Assembly (NCBI GenBank): GCA_949293335.1
Contig: CASFDA010000033.1
Span: 1-64,000 of the forward strand
Source of the DNA: an uncultured Spirochaetales bacterium
GTDB lineage: Bacteria; Spirochaetota; Spirochaetia; Sphaerochaetales; Sphaerochaetaceae
Direction of reading: 5' to 3'
Length of the DNA: 64,000 nucleotides
In this document: in pieces, positions 1 through 9,300 of the stretch
Position numbering within the stretch: the first letter of the stretch is position 1
How the letters are laid out: every line of letters starts with the position of its first letter
Notes under the pieces: generated by a model
Told to the model about the DNA's origin: nothing
The model's database searches: none
The model's input: only the letters and a program-made list of their open reading frames with translations
Position numbers and translations under genes: made by a program

Positions 1-29
1 ACAAAGAGCGCTTACATATTAAGATCTTC

Positions 30-152
30 TTAAAAACCTTGTACTCCAAGGTTCACTTCTTCATGCCCTTTTGTCAACCATCTTGAGTGGAAATCAATGC
101 CTTCATTTTCTTCTTGACTTACGGGCTCAAATAAAACTCCCTTCAGGAGCAT
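30..152 (-). CDS. possible 40-residue small ORF downstream of darA
   Basis: An ATG at 152 preceded by CGGGAA opens a 40-codon frame ending in TAA at 30-32. The same frame is open back to the darA stop codon, so the stretch reads like a continuation of DarA after its TGA. The composition (acidic patch, Trp, Arg, His) looks protein-like, but I recognise no family. Its first codons overlap a hairpin that could be the darA terminator, so coding and terminator readings compete. It could be a short hypothetical gene, a relic, or chance. Confidence 0.2.
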   Translation of the reverse strand: MLLKGVLFEPVSQEENEGIDFHSRWLTKGHEEVNLGVQGF

Positions 153-166
153 TTCCCGGAGGGAGT
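131..166 (-). terminator. possible terminator after darA
   Basis: ACTCCCT at 136-142 pairs with AGGGAGT at 160-166, extendable to about nine pairs with one wobble and a 13-nt loop. Read on the minus strand the stem is followed by TTTATTTGAG, a modest U tract. It lies 23 nt past the darA stop. It overlaps the start of the small ORF at 30-152. Confidence 0.4.
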
Positions 167-188
167 CTATTGATTTAAAGAAAATTCT

Positions 189-530
189 TCACATCTTCTC
201 GAAGTGATCGACATTCATGACGAATATCGTGCTTCCCCCCACCTCTGTGGGAACCTCAACAAAAGGAATCGCTGAAGCATGCGCTCCGGTCTCAACAGTC
301 GTCGGGCTGATGTACGGAACTTTTTCAGTCCGTTTGCCTGCATATGTCCTGATGATTCCCAAGACACTGTCAACCTTATCATCATCTGTTCCGACAATTA
401 TAGTAGTGTTGTTCTTTCTAAGAAATCCACCGATCGTGGCCAGCTTTGTAACGAAGAAGCCAGCCTTATTGAGAGCCGAAACGGTCACATCCTCATCTTT
501 CTGGGAAATTATGGCCAATATCATCTTCAT
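189..530 (-). CDS. darA: cyclic-di-AMP receptor, DarA/PstA family
   Basis: PII-like signalling protein of the DUF970 family, cytosolic, known in Firmicutes to bind c-di-AMP. The 113 residues match the usual family length. The N-terminal strand MKMILAI, the TKLATIGGFLRKNNTT segment (about 28-43) and the VGTDDDKVD segment are the family hallmarks around the nucleotide-binding loops. The start is set by AGGAGAG six bases upstream. A TATAAT on the minus strand at 561-566 in the 53-nt gap after rluA may give it its own promoter. The output partner is not visible here. Family call secure; ligand inferred from the family. Confidence 0.88.
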   Translation of the reverse strand: MKMILAIISQKDEDVTVSALNKAGFFVTKLATIGGFLRKNNTTIIVGTDDDKVDSVLGIIRTYAGKRTEKVPYISPTTVETGAHASAIPFVEVPTEVGGSTIFVMNVDHFEKM

Positions 531-583
531 AATAGTCTCTCCTACAGCCTCCAGAGATAATTATAATGCATGAAAACTATCAT

Positions 584-1279
584 TCATATTTTTTCTATCT
601 TTTCTTGAAAGAAAAGCCAAAGCGGATCATCAGGCACAGGAGCTATGATCTCTATCCTCTCTTTCCTCACAGGATGAGTAAACGACAGTTTCCTGGCATG
701 GAGAGAGATCCCGCCGTCAGGATTGCTTCTTCGCGCCCCATATTTCAGGTCTCCCTTGATATGGAGGCCTATCGCTTCGAGCTGAGATCGTATCTGATGA
801 TGGCGACCAGTCATGAGATTTATCTCAAGAAGGTGATAATGCTCTCCCGAACAGATCAGTTTATAAGAGAGGCGGGCAAGCTTGGATGAAGGCATTTCCT
901 TAGAGTATGCCCTGCTCTTGTTGCTCTCAGGATTTCTGACGAGATAGTGAATGAGCTCTCCCTCGCTTCTTCTTGGAATGTCATCAACTATCGCCCAGTA
1001 TGTTTTCCTCACATCGCTAGTACGAAAGCTTGCAGCCATCCTGACGAGAGCCTTTTCCGTCTTTGCAAATAGAAGAGCGCCACTTGTTGGCCTGTCTAAT
1101 CTATGCGGAGAGCCGAGATAGACATTACCTTTCTTGTCATATTTGACCTTCAAGTACTCCTTCACATCGTCCTGCAGCGTCCTGTCTCCGCTTTTGTCTC
1201 CCTGGGAAAGTTCCCCCGGAAGCTTGTTGATTACAATAAGGTGGTTATCTTCGTAAAGGATGCGCTTACTAATATCCAT
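584..1279 (-). CDS. RluA-family RNA pseudouridine synthase
   Basis: 231 residues covering the catalytic domain only, with no S4 RNA-binding domain. The signature PHRLDRPTSG holds the expected catalytic aspartate at residue 62, and TGRHHQIR near 160 is the second family motif. The enzyme isomerises uridine to pseudouridine in rRNA or tRNA; which RNA cannot be read from the sequence, so no rlu symbol is given. It starts one nucleotide after the parC stop and is probably co-transcribed with parE-parC. Confidence 0.9.
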   Translation of the reverse strand: MDISKRILYEDNHLIVINKLPGELSQGDKSGDRTLQDDVKEYLKVKYDKKGNVYLGSPHRLDRPTSGALLFAKTEKALVRMAASFRTSDVRKTYWAIVDDIPRRSEGELIHYLVRNPESNKSRAYSKEMPSSKLARLSYKLICSGEHYHLLEINLMTGRHHQIRSQLEAIGLHIKGDLKYGARRSNPDGGISLHARKLSFTHPVRKERIEIIAPVPDDPLWLFFQEKIEKI

Positions 1280-1280
1280 A

Positions 1281-3266
1281 TCATTCCTCGAAGAGATCCG
1301 GCTCAGAGTCCTCAGTCGTGATGTTCCTCTTCATCTCTCTTATGTTTATCTTCTCAATTTCCTTGGCTGTCAGCATCAGGCCCTGCCCGTTAGCACTCTT
1401 CTGCACTCTGAAGTCAGCAAAATGACGGACCTCCTCAAGCTGCCTGTAGCCACAACCTTTCTTGAATTTCAAAGTTATCATGGCAGATGGATAGAGACTG
1501 AGCTTCCGGATCTTCGCCTTTGGATTCTTCATCGTCGAATAGAGCTTTCCGACAGTAAAGGATGAAATCTGGAAACGTTTTATATAACATATGGATTTCC
1601 CTTTATCCTCGCTCTTTTCAGTGTAGATCAAAGTGAATATCTCTTTGGAGATGATATCCTTTTCGCCATAGTTGAAATAAAGCAGTCCCTCAGTTCCTAT
1701 ATACTCTTTGTCACAGACGTTCATAACACGGTATTCACCATTGTTCTTCATGTAGAATACTTTGTCGAATGTAGAAACTTTCAGAAGTACTTCCCCACTC
1801 TTCAATGCCGTACCGATATATCCCGTCTCTTTGTCGTATCGCAAATCAAGGTTACGGACAGCAACTTCTTTCGCGGAAAGACTCTCGAAAGAAGATATCA
1901 CGCTCTTCCTTTCCCTCAGGCTCTGGTCAGCAGAAGCCTCAATATCATCAAGAGTACTGATTGCATAATCCCTGATATGTGAAAGATTGTAGTCGATCTC
2001 CTTTATCTTCCTGTTTATCTCTTCAATCTCTTTCTTGTTCTTCTCTATATCAAAGAGGCTTATCCTGCGGATTGGAATCTTCAATAATCTCTCGATATCG
2101 TCTTCTGTAAGGCTCGTTATTGCGACCTCTTCAAGAAAAGGTGCCATACCTTTCTCGATTGCGCTTCTCACACCCTCTGCTGTCTTGACGCTCTCGATCT
2201 TCTTGTAGACCCGCTCCTCAATGAATATCCTCTCAAGAGTCCTTGCCCTTAGCTTTTCCTCCTCTTCTCCCCTCTGGAAAGAGAGTTCCCTCTTCAGGAC
2301 ATCCATCAGATGTTCTGCGTGGTATTTCACCTGCTCTGAAATCGGAACCACATGAGGCAGGCCATCTTTAATGACAAGGGGATTCACGCTTATCTTGATC
2401 TCGCAATCTGTAGTGGCATAGAGAACATCTATCATATCCTTCGAGTATGTGTTCCTCTGCCAGGATATCTCTATTGCAGCCTTGTCCGCGGTATAGTCAT
2501 TTATCTGTGCGATCCTCAATTGTCCATTCTTGTTCGCATTCTCGATGCTCTGGATCATCTTTTCAGTCGTAACGCCATATGGGAGCTCTTCGATGATTAC
2601 TTTCTTAGGGTCTTCATCATTTATCTTTGCCCGTACAGTAACCTTTCCCGTGCCATCATTATAGTCCGAAACATCCAGTATCCCTCCACCGGGGAAATCT
2701 GGATAAAGCTCAAATGGTTTCCCCTTCAACGCTTTCTTCTCGGCTTCAAGAACCTCAAAAAGGTTATGAGGAAGGATATTCGTCGACATCGTGACCGCTA
2801 TTCCCTGTGTTCCCTGTATTATTGCAACAGGTATCTTTGCAGGAAAAACTACAGGTTCCTTGTGTTTGCCATCGTAGGAGTCAACATATTCCGTGATCTC
2901 AGGGCTGTACAGAACTTTCTTTGCGAAAGGTTTCAAACGGCATTCGATATAACGCGGCGCTGCAGCAGAGTCTCCAGTGAGGAAATTACCATAGTTGCCC
3001 TGCTTGTCGATGAAGATCTCCGCATTTGCAAGATTCACAAGAGCATCATATATCGAAGAATCTCCGTGAGGGTGGTATTTCATCGCCTCTCCGACGACAT
3101 TGGCGACCTTAACATATTTGCCATCGTCTATCGTGAAGAGTGTATGCATTATCCTCCTCTGTACTGGCTTCAGGCCATCCTCGATATCGGGAATGGCCCT
3201 CTCTCGTATGACATATGAAGCATATTCAAGGAAGTTTTTCTTATATAGTTCATCTGCGTAAGCCAT
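1281..3266 (-). CDS. parC: topoisomerase IV subunit A (ParC-like)
   Basis: DNA breakage-reunion subunit of a type IIA topoisomerase, 661 residues. GLKPVQRRIMH (31-41), the winged-helix stretch KYHPHGDSSIYDAL (64-77) and the catalytic tyrosine Y106 in AAAPRYIE are present. The quinolone-determining serine is retained (S70). It is shorter than the GyrA at 52578, and I see no GyrA box, so it fits ParC (decatenation) rather than a supercoiling subunit. The start ATG shares its A with the TGA stop of parE (TGATG), implying translational coupling. A long coiled-coil-like stretch lies around 410-460. Confidence 0.92.
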   Translation of the reverse strand: MAYADELYKKNFLEYASYVIRERAIPDIEDGLKPVQRRIMHTLFTIDDGKYVKVANVVGEAMKYHPHGDSSIYDALVNLANAEIFIDKQGNYGNFLTGDSAAAPRYIECRLKPFAKKVLYSPEITEYVDSYDGKHKEPVVFPAKIPVAIIQGTQGIAVTMSTNILPHNLFEVLEAEKKALKGKPFELYPDFPGGGILDVSDYNDGTGKVTVRAKINDEDPKKVIIEELPYGVTTEKMIQSIENANKNGQLRIAQINDYTADKAAIEISWQRNTYSKDMIDVLYATTDCEIKISVNPLVIKDGLPHVVPISEQVKYHAEHLMDVLKRELSFQRGEEEEKLRARTLERIFIEERVYKKIESVKTAEGVRSAIEKGMAPFLEEVAITSLTEDDIERLLKIPIRRISLFDIEKNKKEIEEINRKIKEIDYNLSHIRDYAISTLDDIEASADQSLRERKSVISSFESLSAKEVAVRNLDLRYDKETGYIGTALKSGEVLLKVSTFDKVFYMKNNGEYRVMNVCDKEYIGTEGLLYFNYGEKDIISKEIFTLIYTEKSEDKGKSICYIKRFQISSFTVGKLYSTMKNPKAKIRKLSLYPSAMITLKFKKGCGYRQLEEVRHFADFRVQKSANGQGLMLTAKEIEKINIREMKRNITTEDSEPDLFEE

Positions 3267-5068
3267 CAGATCAGATTCTCCATTATGTATTCTTTTCTTT
3301 TGGGATTATTCTCACCCATGCAGAAGTCCATGATCCTTCTTGTTTCAGCAATACTTGAGATAGTGACAGGGGTGAGCTTGATATCCGCACCGATAAAATC
3401 TCCGAATTCGCTGGGACTGATCTCTCCCAGCCCCTTGAATCTAGTCACTTCAGGACTGGAAAGCTTTTCCATCGCCTCATCCCTTTCCCTTTCATTGTAA
3501 CAATAGATCAGTTCTTTTTTGTTCCTGACCCTGAAAAGGGGTGTCTCGAGCACAAAGAGACGGCCGGAGGTAACCAGTTCCTCAAAATATGAAAGGAAAT
3601 AAGTCATCAGCAGATTGCGGATATGGAAGCCATCTGTATCTGCATCTGTTGCAATCACGACCTTGCTGTACTTCAAGCCGTCAAGGCCATCCTCGATGCC
3701 AAGGGCCACCATCATGTTATACAGTTCCTCGTGCGAGTATATTATGCTCCTCTTCTTCCCTATCACATTGAATATCTTTCCCCTGAGGGCAAAGACCGCC
3801 TGCGTGCGCGGATCCCGGCTTTTGGTGATTGTACCGGCAGCACTGTCCCCCTCAGTGAGAAAAATCATCGACTTCTCAGAGAACTCCCGGTGGGACTGTA
3901 CCTTGTCAGTCAGATGATACTTGCACTCCCTGAGCTTCGGGACGTTGACAGCAACCTTCTTCGCTTTTTCTCTTGCCCCGTTCCTGACAGCCTGTTCTTC
4001 CTTGTGCACTTTCTCATTGGATACTATCTTTTCCTGAATGCTCTCCCTGACCTTCTGGTTCTTCATCAGGAAGTCCACTATTCCCTCTTTCACCTTGGGG
4101 ATTATCCAGCTCTTGACATCAGTATTTCCAAGCTTGTTCTTCGTCTGGCTCTCAAATACAGGATCCTTGATTTTTATTGAGATGGCACCTACAAGGCCAT
4201 CGCGGATATCCGGACCATTCCAAGACTTCTTGAAATATTCGTTTATACCCTTGAGGATACCCTCCTTGAATGAAGAAAGATGAGTTCCTCCATCACTTGT
4301 ATGCTGACCATTGACATATGAGAAATAATTCTCTCCGTACCCATTCGTATGAGTGAATGCGAACTCCAGCCGCTCATCATCCTTGTAATGCACATATTCA
4401 TAAAGACCATCAGAGCCAAGCTCCTTATCCAGAAGGTCCCTGAGTCCGTTCTGGCTTTTAATGGTCATGTGATTGAAAAGGATCGTCAGCCCTGTATTGA
4501 GATATGCATAATTCCATAGACGTTCGATCACGAAATCCCTGTTGTATGAATAATCACCGAAGATCTCATTATCCGGAACGAACTCAAAATAAGTTCCATC
4601 AGGTTCATCATTCTTTCCCTTTGTCTTACTCTTGAGCTTTCCACGAGAAAAAGTTGCTTTGACAAACTCTCCGTTCCTGTGGCTGATTACAGTAAATGAC
4701 TTTGAAAGAGCATTGACAGCTTTGGTTCCAACACCATTGAGGCCTACAGAATACTCAAAGGCATCTCCAGAGTACTTTGCTCCGGTATTGATCTTTGAAA
4801 CACACTCTACAACCATGCCTAGAGGAATGCCCCTTCCATAATCGCGTACAGAGACTTTGTTGTCGACAATCTCAACGATTATCTTGTTTCCATGGTGCAT
4901 TACGAACTCATCAATCGCATTATCGATTATCTCTTTCAGCAGGATATATATTCCATCATCGATGTGACTGCCGTCCCCTAAGCGGCCAATATACATGCCA
5001 GGGCGAACCCTTATATGTTCAAGGGGCGAAAGCGATTGTACGCTGTCTTCTGTGTATTCTGATGCCAT
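3266..5068 (-). CDS. parE: topoisomerase IV subunit B (ParE-like)
   Basis: ATPase subunit of the second type IIA topoisomerase, 600 residues. In order: GHKL ATP site (IRVRPGMYIG at about 19-28, EIIDNAIDEF, DYGRGIP, GLNGVGTKAVNA), transducer domain, and TOPRIM domain with TEGDSAAG (E406) and the DADTDG metal site near 475. The length is near the ParE norm. It is first in a coupled parE-parC pair, with rluA following. No strong promoter was identified in the degraded region upstream. Confidence 0.93.
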   Translation of the reverse strand: MASEYTEDSVQSLSPLEHIRVRPGMYIGRLGDGSHIDDGIYILLKEIIDNAIDEFVMHHGNKIIVEIVDNKVSVRDYGRGIPLGMVVECVSKINTGAKYSGDAFEYSVGLNGVGTKAVNALSKSFTVISHRNGEFVKATFSRGKLKSKTKGKNDEPDGTYFEFVPDNEIFGDYSYNRDFVIERLWNYAYLNTGLTILFNHMTIKSQNGLRDLLDKELGSDGLYEYVHYKDDERLEFAFTHTNGYGENYFSYVNGQHTSDGGTHLSSFKEGILKGINEYFKKSWNGPDIRDGLVGAISIKIKDPVFESQTKNKLGNTDVKSWIIPKVKEGIVDFLMKNQKVRESIQEKIVSNEKVHKEEQAVRNGAREKAKKVAVNVPKLRECKYHLTDKVQSHREFSEKSMIFLTEGDSAAGTITKSRDPRTQAVFALRGKIFNVIGKKRSIIYSHEELYNMMVALGIEDGLDGLKYSKVVIATDADTDGFHIRNLLMTYFLSYFEELVTSGRLFVLETPLFRVRNKKELIYCYNERERDEAMEKLSSPEVTRFKGLGEISPSEFGDFIGADIKLTPVTISSIAETRRIMDFCMGENNPKRKEYIMENLI

Positions 5069-5129
5069 AACTATATATTATAGGCCAAAATAATACAGTA
5101 ATGCAAATTAAGGATGCCAAACCTGAAAA

Positions 5130-5267
5130 TTAGAATATTATTTCTTCAGGTGATGCAGAGAACGAAGAAAGGATGGCCCGTCCATTTTCCAAATAGAAAA
5201 CTTCTGTATTTCCATCATCCTCGTCATACATATTTCTCAGGTCTTGAGCATACTCTTCCTTGCCTCT
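5130..5267 (-). other. orphan reading frame between parE and the brnA relic
   Basis: A 45-codon open stretch on the minus strand lies between a TAG at 5268-5270 and a TAA at 5130-5132. It contains an ATG (5229-5231) that would give 33 residues, but with no convincing ribosome binding site. The residue mix (acidic MYDEDDG, then a hydrophobic LENGRAILSSF) is protein-like. It may be the end of another decayed gene. I do not recognise it. Confidence 0.2.
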
Positions 5268-5536
5268 CTAGAGTCATCTTCCACAGCCTCTGTTGGTATC
5301 CTTTTCCGCCTTTCTGAAGCCATTCGAGATTATCGACTGAAAATAGATGTATAAATCTTCTTCTTTGGTATCTTCACCGCATAGAAGAAGGATGCATCGG
5401 AAAAGTCGGCTTCCGGGATATCCTTTATATTTATATCCTCGTCCTTCATAGCCTTGACCGTTTCAAGACGTTTCTTCTGCTCCTTCGTAAGAGGAGGGAA
5501 ATCAATCTGTCTGTAGACTCTTTCTGTGTCTCTCAT
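5268..5536 (-). pseudogene. frameshifted BrnA-type antitoxin
   Basis: The open frame 5536-5330 (68 residues) has the BrnA layout: a Lys/Glu-rich helix, then INIKDIPEADFSD (the usual DIxxSDIPEL-like stretch), then IPKKKIYTSI leading into the ribbon-helix-helix DNA-binding part. At a run of four Ts (minus strand, 5340-5343) the frame ends in a few residues. Removing one T continues as SVDNLEWLQKGGKGYQQRL, which matches the BrnA ribbon-helix-helix core (DVLEWFKxxGKGYQxRI). It is therefore an antitoxin gene inactivated by a one-base frameshift and degraded further downstream. The ATG overlaps the end of the upstream BrnT-like frame by 35 nt. Confidence 0.55.
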
Positions 5537-5615
5537 ATTCCTTCACCTCTTTTTCTGTGGCTTTCAGGGCCGATATCATGCGAATCTTCCCATTCGCATC
5601 CGTAATATTCGACCG
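5502..5615 (-). pseudogene. 3' remnant of a BrnT-type toxin
   Basis: Read on the minus strand this ends in NGKIRMISALKATEKEVKEYE, which matches the conserved C-terminus of BrnT ribonuclease toxins (RIRIISARKATxxERxxYE). An in-frame TGA at 5616-5618 interrupts it, and the sequence upstream does not show the BrnT N-terminal half. It directly precedes and overlaps a BrnA-like antitoxin frame, the normal toxin-antitoxin order. Call rests on about 20 residues plus context. Confidence 0.45.
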
Positions 5616-5885
5616 TCATCTTTCACTTTCATCTCTCATCATTATGAGGGTGCAGCCTGCGTTCCATATCGCTCCGCAGATATCGATGCGGACATTGAGG
5701 AAGGAGAAATCATCATCCTTCCTGAGCTTCACGCACAGGATATGCTGCTTTCGCCCTATCAGGTATTCCCTGCTGCATACGCCGAGCTTCTGGCTGAAGG
5801 GTATATCACGCGGGTCCAGGCCCTGCATGGCTGTTCCCGCCGATGGTCCGGGATTGGGACGGCAGGGTATATGCACAGGAGGCAC
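5616..5885 (-). other. unrecognised frame upstream of the brnT remnant
   Basis: An 89-codon frame in the same register as the brnT remnant, ending at the TGA at 5616. It contains the segments KQHILCVKLRKDD and ICGAIWNAGCTL. The frame continues upstream, through a TAG, to an ATG near 5970 that follows a TATGAT. I cannot assign a family. It may be part of a decayed gene fused to the toxin remnant. No function is claimed. Confidence 0.2.
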
Positions 5886-6253
5886 AGGGCAATCCCCAGT
5901 CTCCTAATATGCCTTATCTGTAATGCTGTTTCCTGCCATTGGAGAGGCTTCGCTTGCCATCATTAATATCATAGCACATCCGCCTTACATCCCACAGACA
6001 AGGCTTTGTGTTTTACGGCAGATTTTATAACTAATCCTGTATGAAAGCCATTCATTAAGATTTCCACAACAGGAATAGGCTTGCTTCCAACAAAATCAGG
6101 AGAGCTTTCACTAAAGTCTGAAGCAGGATACAATCAATGTTTGGCACAAATGAACATGCTTAGTGCCACCGAACACTGTCGCATCCATGGCACTTGGGTG
6201 ACAGGAGGAATTGGAATATGGCATTTCCAAAAACAAAGGGAAGGAGAACTTAC

Positions 6254-6316
6254 ATGCAACTTCGTCTTTCAGAAAAAACCGCATATTTGCGTACCTACAT
6301 TCTCCTCAACCTCTGA
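6254..6316 (+). CDS. possible 20-codon leader ORF before the LRR lipoprotein
   Basis: AAGGAG at 6241-6246 sits seven bases before an ATG that opens a 20-codon frame, MQLRLSEKTAYLRTYILLNL, closed by TGA at 6314-6316. The stop is 14 nt ahead of the lipoprotein start codon. The ribosome binding site is better than many in this window. The rest of 5990-6253 shows nothing I can name. Confidence 0.3.
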   Translation: MQLRLSEKTAYLRTYILLNL

Positions 6317-6330
6317 AATAAGGAAAAACC

Positions 6331-9300
6331 ATGAATAGATACATCCAGATCTTTGCAATCTTCCTGCTCATCGCATTGACCTCTTGTTCAGAAAACACTG
6401 AAAAGACAGAAAATGAACTCGCTGCTCCTTTCGTCTCTATTGAGAAAACGCAGACTGGAGATTGGCAAATCCGCATAACTCCAGAAGAAAACTCAACAGC
6501 ACTGACTATACCAGGCAACATAAAGACAGAAGACGGAATGCCCGTAACAATTTTCGGAGGGCTCAACGACAACTATGACATTCGAAATCTCGAGAGCCTT
6601 ACTATCGGATCAGGAATAACCACATTAAAAGAGGGATCATTCGAGAATGCAACTTCCCTCAAAGAAGTGATCTTCGAAGGAGATCCGACTCTCGAGACAA
6701 TAGAAAGCAATGTATTTTCAGGGACAGCAATCAGCGAACTCACAATACCTGAAAGTGTTGCATCCATAGGGGAAAACGCCTTCCAGAACACGAAGATAAC
6801 AAACCTCACAATTCCCTCCGGCCTCACAGGTGAAGTGAAGAACCTATTCGGCGAAGGGGATGACAACCCGCTGGAGAATGTCACGGTCACGGCTTCCGGG
6901 AACAATGCCATAGCAGATGGTGCATTCAGCGGCCTTTCCAACCTTTCTTCACTCACACTCTCCGACAAAGTCACATCCATAGGTGAGAATGCCTTCTCCG
7001 GCACCACATCGCTTTCCTCTGTGACCTTCGGTTCCGGCCTCACGGAAATAGGAGGTGGCGCATTCAGTTCATCCGGAAGTGGAGAGATCGAATTCCACCT
7101 TCCTTCCTCTGTAGAGAATGTCGGGGAAAACGCATTTGACCAGTCTGACAAAGTCTTCGTCGGATATGAACTCTTCAGCAACTCGCTAAGCGGTAATCCT
7201 GTCTATGGCTTTGAGGCTCAGGTATTCCCAGAAACAGAAAGAGACGATCTCGGGAAAATCATCACTGATGCAATAGAAGATATAAAAGCAGCAGGAAGAG
7301 ATTTCGTCCTTGAAAGCGTAACCCTGAAAGATGGTATGACAGCTGTTGCCTCTGACGACGGAACACTAGAAGAGAACAAGATCATGGCAAGTCTCCCTTC
7401 CTCTGGAAACAACAAGATACTGATTTCCTGGACAACAAATAATCTCAGTTACTTTGAAGAAGAGGGAAACAGCGGATACTCAGTTGCATTGAGAGATGGC
7501 GCGACTCCATCTGAAATAACAATAAACAACACATACAGGGGAAATGACGTGACGGAAATAGATGCAGGAGGATTCAACCGTCCTGTCAATGTCACAATCC
7601 CTGATGGAAACAAGATAGTAACGATAGGAGAAGGGGCATTCCAGGACAACACGGCAATAGATCACGACATACTCTCAAACCTCGATCAAGTCTCATCGGT
7701 CGGGACAAACGCCTTTGCAAACACATCGATGAGCGAGGCGACAGTCCCGCCTCTCCTCACGACTATCCCCGAAGGGATGTTCGACGGCTCCTCTTCCCTC
7801 TCCTCCCTCAAGGCAGGAAGCGGGAACCAGAGTGCGCTTGAGGACATCACTGAAATCGGAAAGAACGCATTCAGGGACACCGCCCTTGGCGGAGATATTC
7901 TAGCAGGAAGCGGCAAACTCACATCAATTGGGGATAGCGCATTCGAAAATGCCACAGGTTCCCTCGGAGATGGAAACGGAACACTACATATAAACGGAAC
8001 TGGCGACTTCACAATCGGAAACGGAGCATTTGCTGCAACTGATGGGTACACATCTCTCGTCCTCCCAGAGGATGCGACATCAATTACCATCGGAAAGGAT
8101 GCATTCAGAGGAACGGATCTTGAAAGCGTGACAATAACTAGCATAGTGACGGATATCGGATCAGGTTCCTTTGCCGAACTTGACGACATTGCAGAAATCA
8201 TTATTGAAGATAATACGCTATCAATTGATTACATTCTCAAAGCCTTTGGCGGCGAGAACTGGAGCAAGGGACAGATAATCTCCGAAAATCCTATTTCCCT
8301 TGTACTCCCTGCAGATTCTTGTGACAGCATGGATGAACGGACTGCCATTTATGCGGCTTTCCCGAATATTTCATCGATAGACATAACCAGTTCTGACGAC
8401 GTGGATCAGATCGGCTTGATCTCTTTCGAGGGCCTTTCCAGCCTCACATCTGCCAGCATAGAAGGAAACGTTGATGTACCACTTGCAGATAATGCCTTCA
8501 CAAGCATTAACAATCTCGTCTCTGTCACTGTTCCTGCAGGGCTATTGCCAATAGAAAATCCATCAGCCCTATTCAATAGTCCAATACTCTCGGATATCAA
8601 AATAATCTCTGGCCCTGATGGAAAAGAAAACGCCACCGCTATCATCGACGGCCTATTCAAGAACACAGGGAATCTCAAAAACGTCATATTCGGAGAAGGC
8701 ATTACGGCAATCGGGAACACGGGTACAAGTGAAAGTTCCGGACTTTTCCCAGATAACTCAAGCGGAATTACAGTCACTCTCCCCTCCTCTCTCACAACAA
8801 TTGGGAACAATGCCTTCGAAGGAGATGTAACAGTAGTGTTGCCAGATGATGCAGGCAAAATCACAACTGTCGGGGACTCTGCATTCCTGAACAATGGAAA
8901 CATTGACAATGATTTCTTTGGAAAGCTGACAGGCCTCAATGACATCAGGGAAAATGCTTTCAGCGGGACGCCCCTTTCCGGAGACGTACTCCTGGGAAAA
9001 AATAACATAACTTCAGTTGGGCCTGGTGCGTTCAGAAACACAGATGCCGGTCCGGCAATCACTATTCCATCTTCAATCGAAAATATCGGAGAAGATGTAT
9101 TTTCGGACTGTACAGACATCACCGACGTTGTAATTGAGAAAGAGAGCAAGCTGGCATCAGAAGATATTGCCAGATCTTTCGGATCAGAAACAGGTGGTAC
9201 AGAAAGCGTGACAACGCTTATACTTCCTGCATCGATGCTTCAGACTCAGGCAGGGATAGAAGCAATAGCCGATGCTTTCCCCAACGTGCAGAATATCGTG

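Noticed and set aside
2352-3218. 288-codon plus-strand frame opposite parC
   Set aside because: Shadow of a well-conserved topoisomerase gene; composition rich in Cys, Arg and Tyr without domain features.
6081-6338. 85-codon plus-strand frame before the LRR lipoprotein
   Set aside because: No ribosome binding site, no family resemblance, and it overlaps the better supported 20-codon ORF in another frame and the lipoprotein start.
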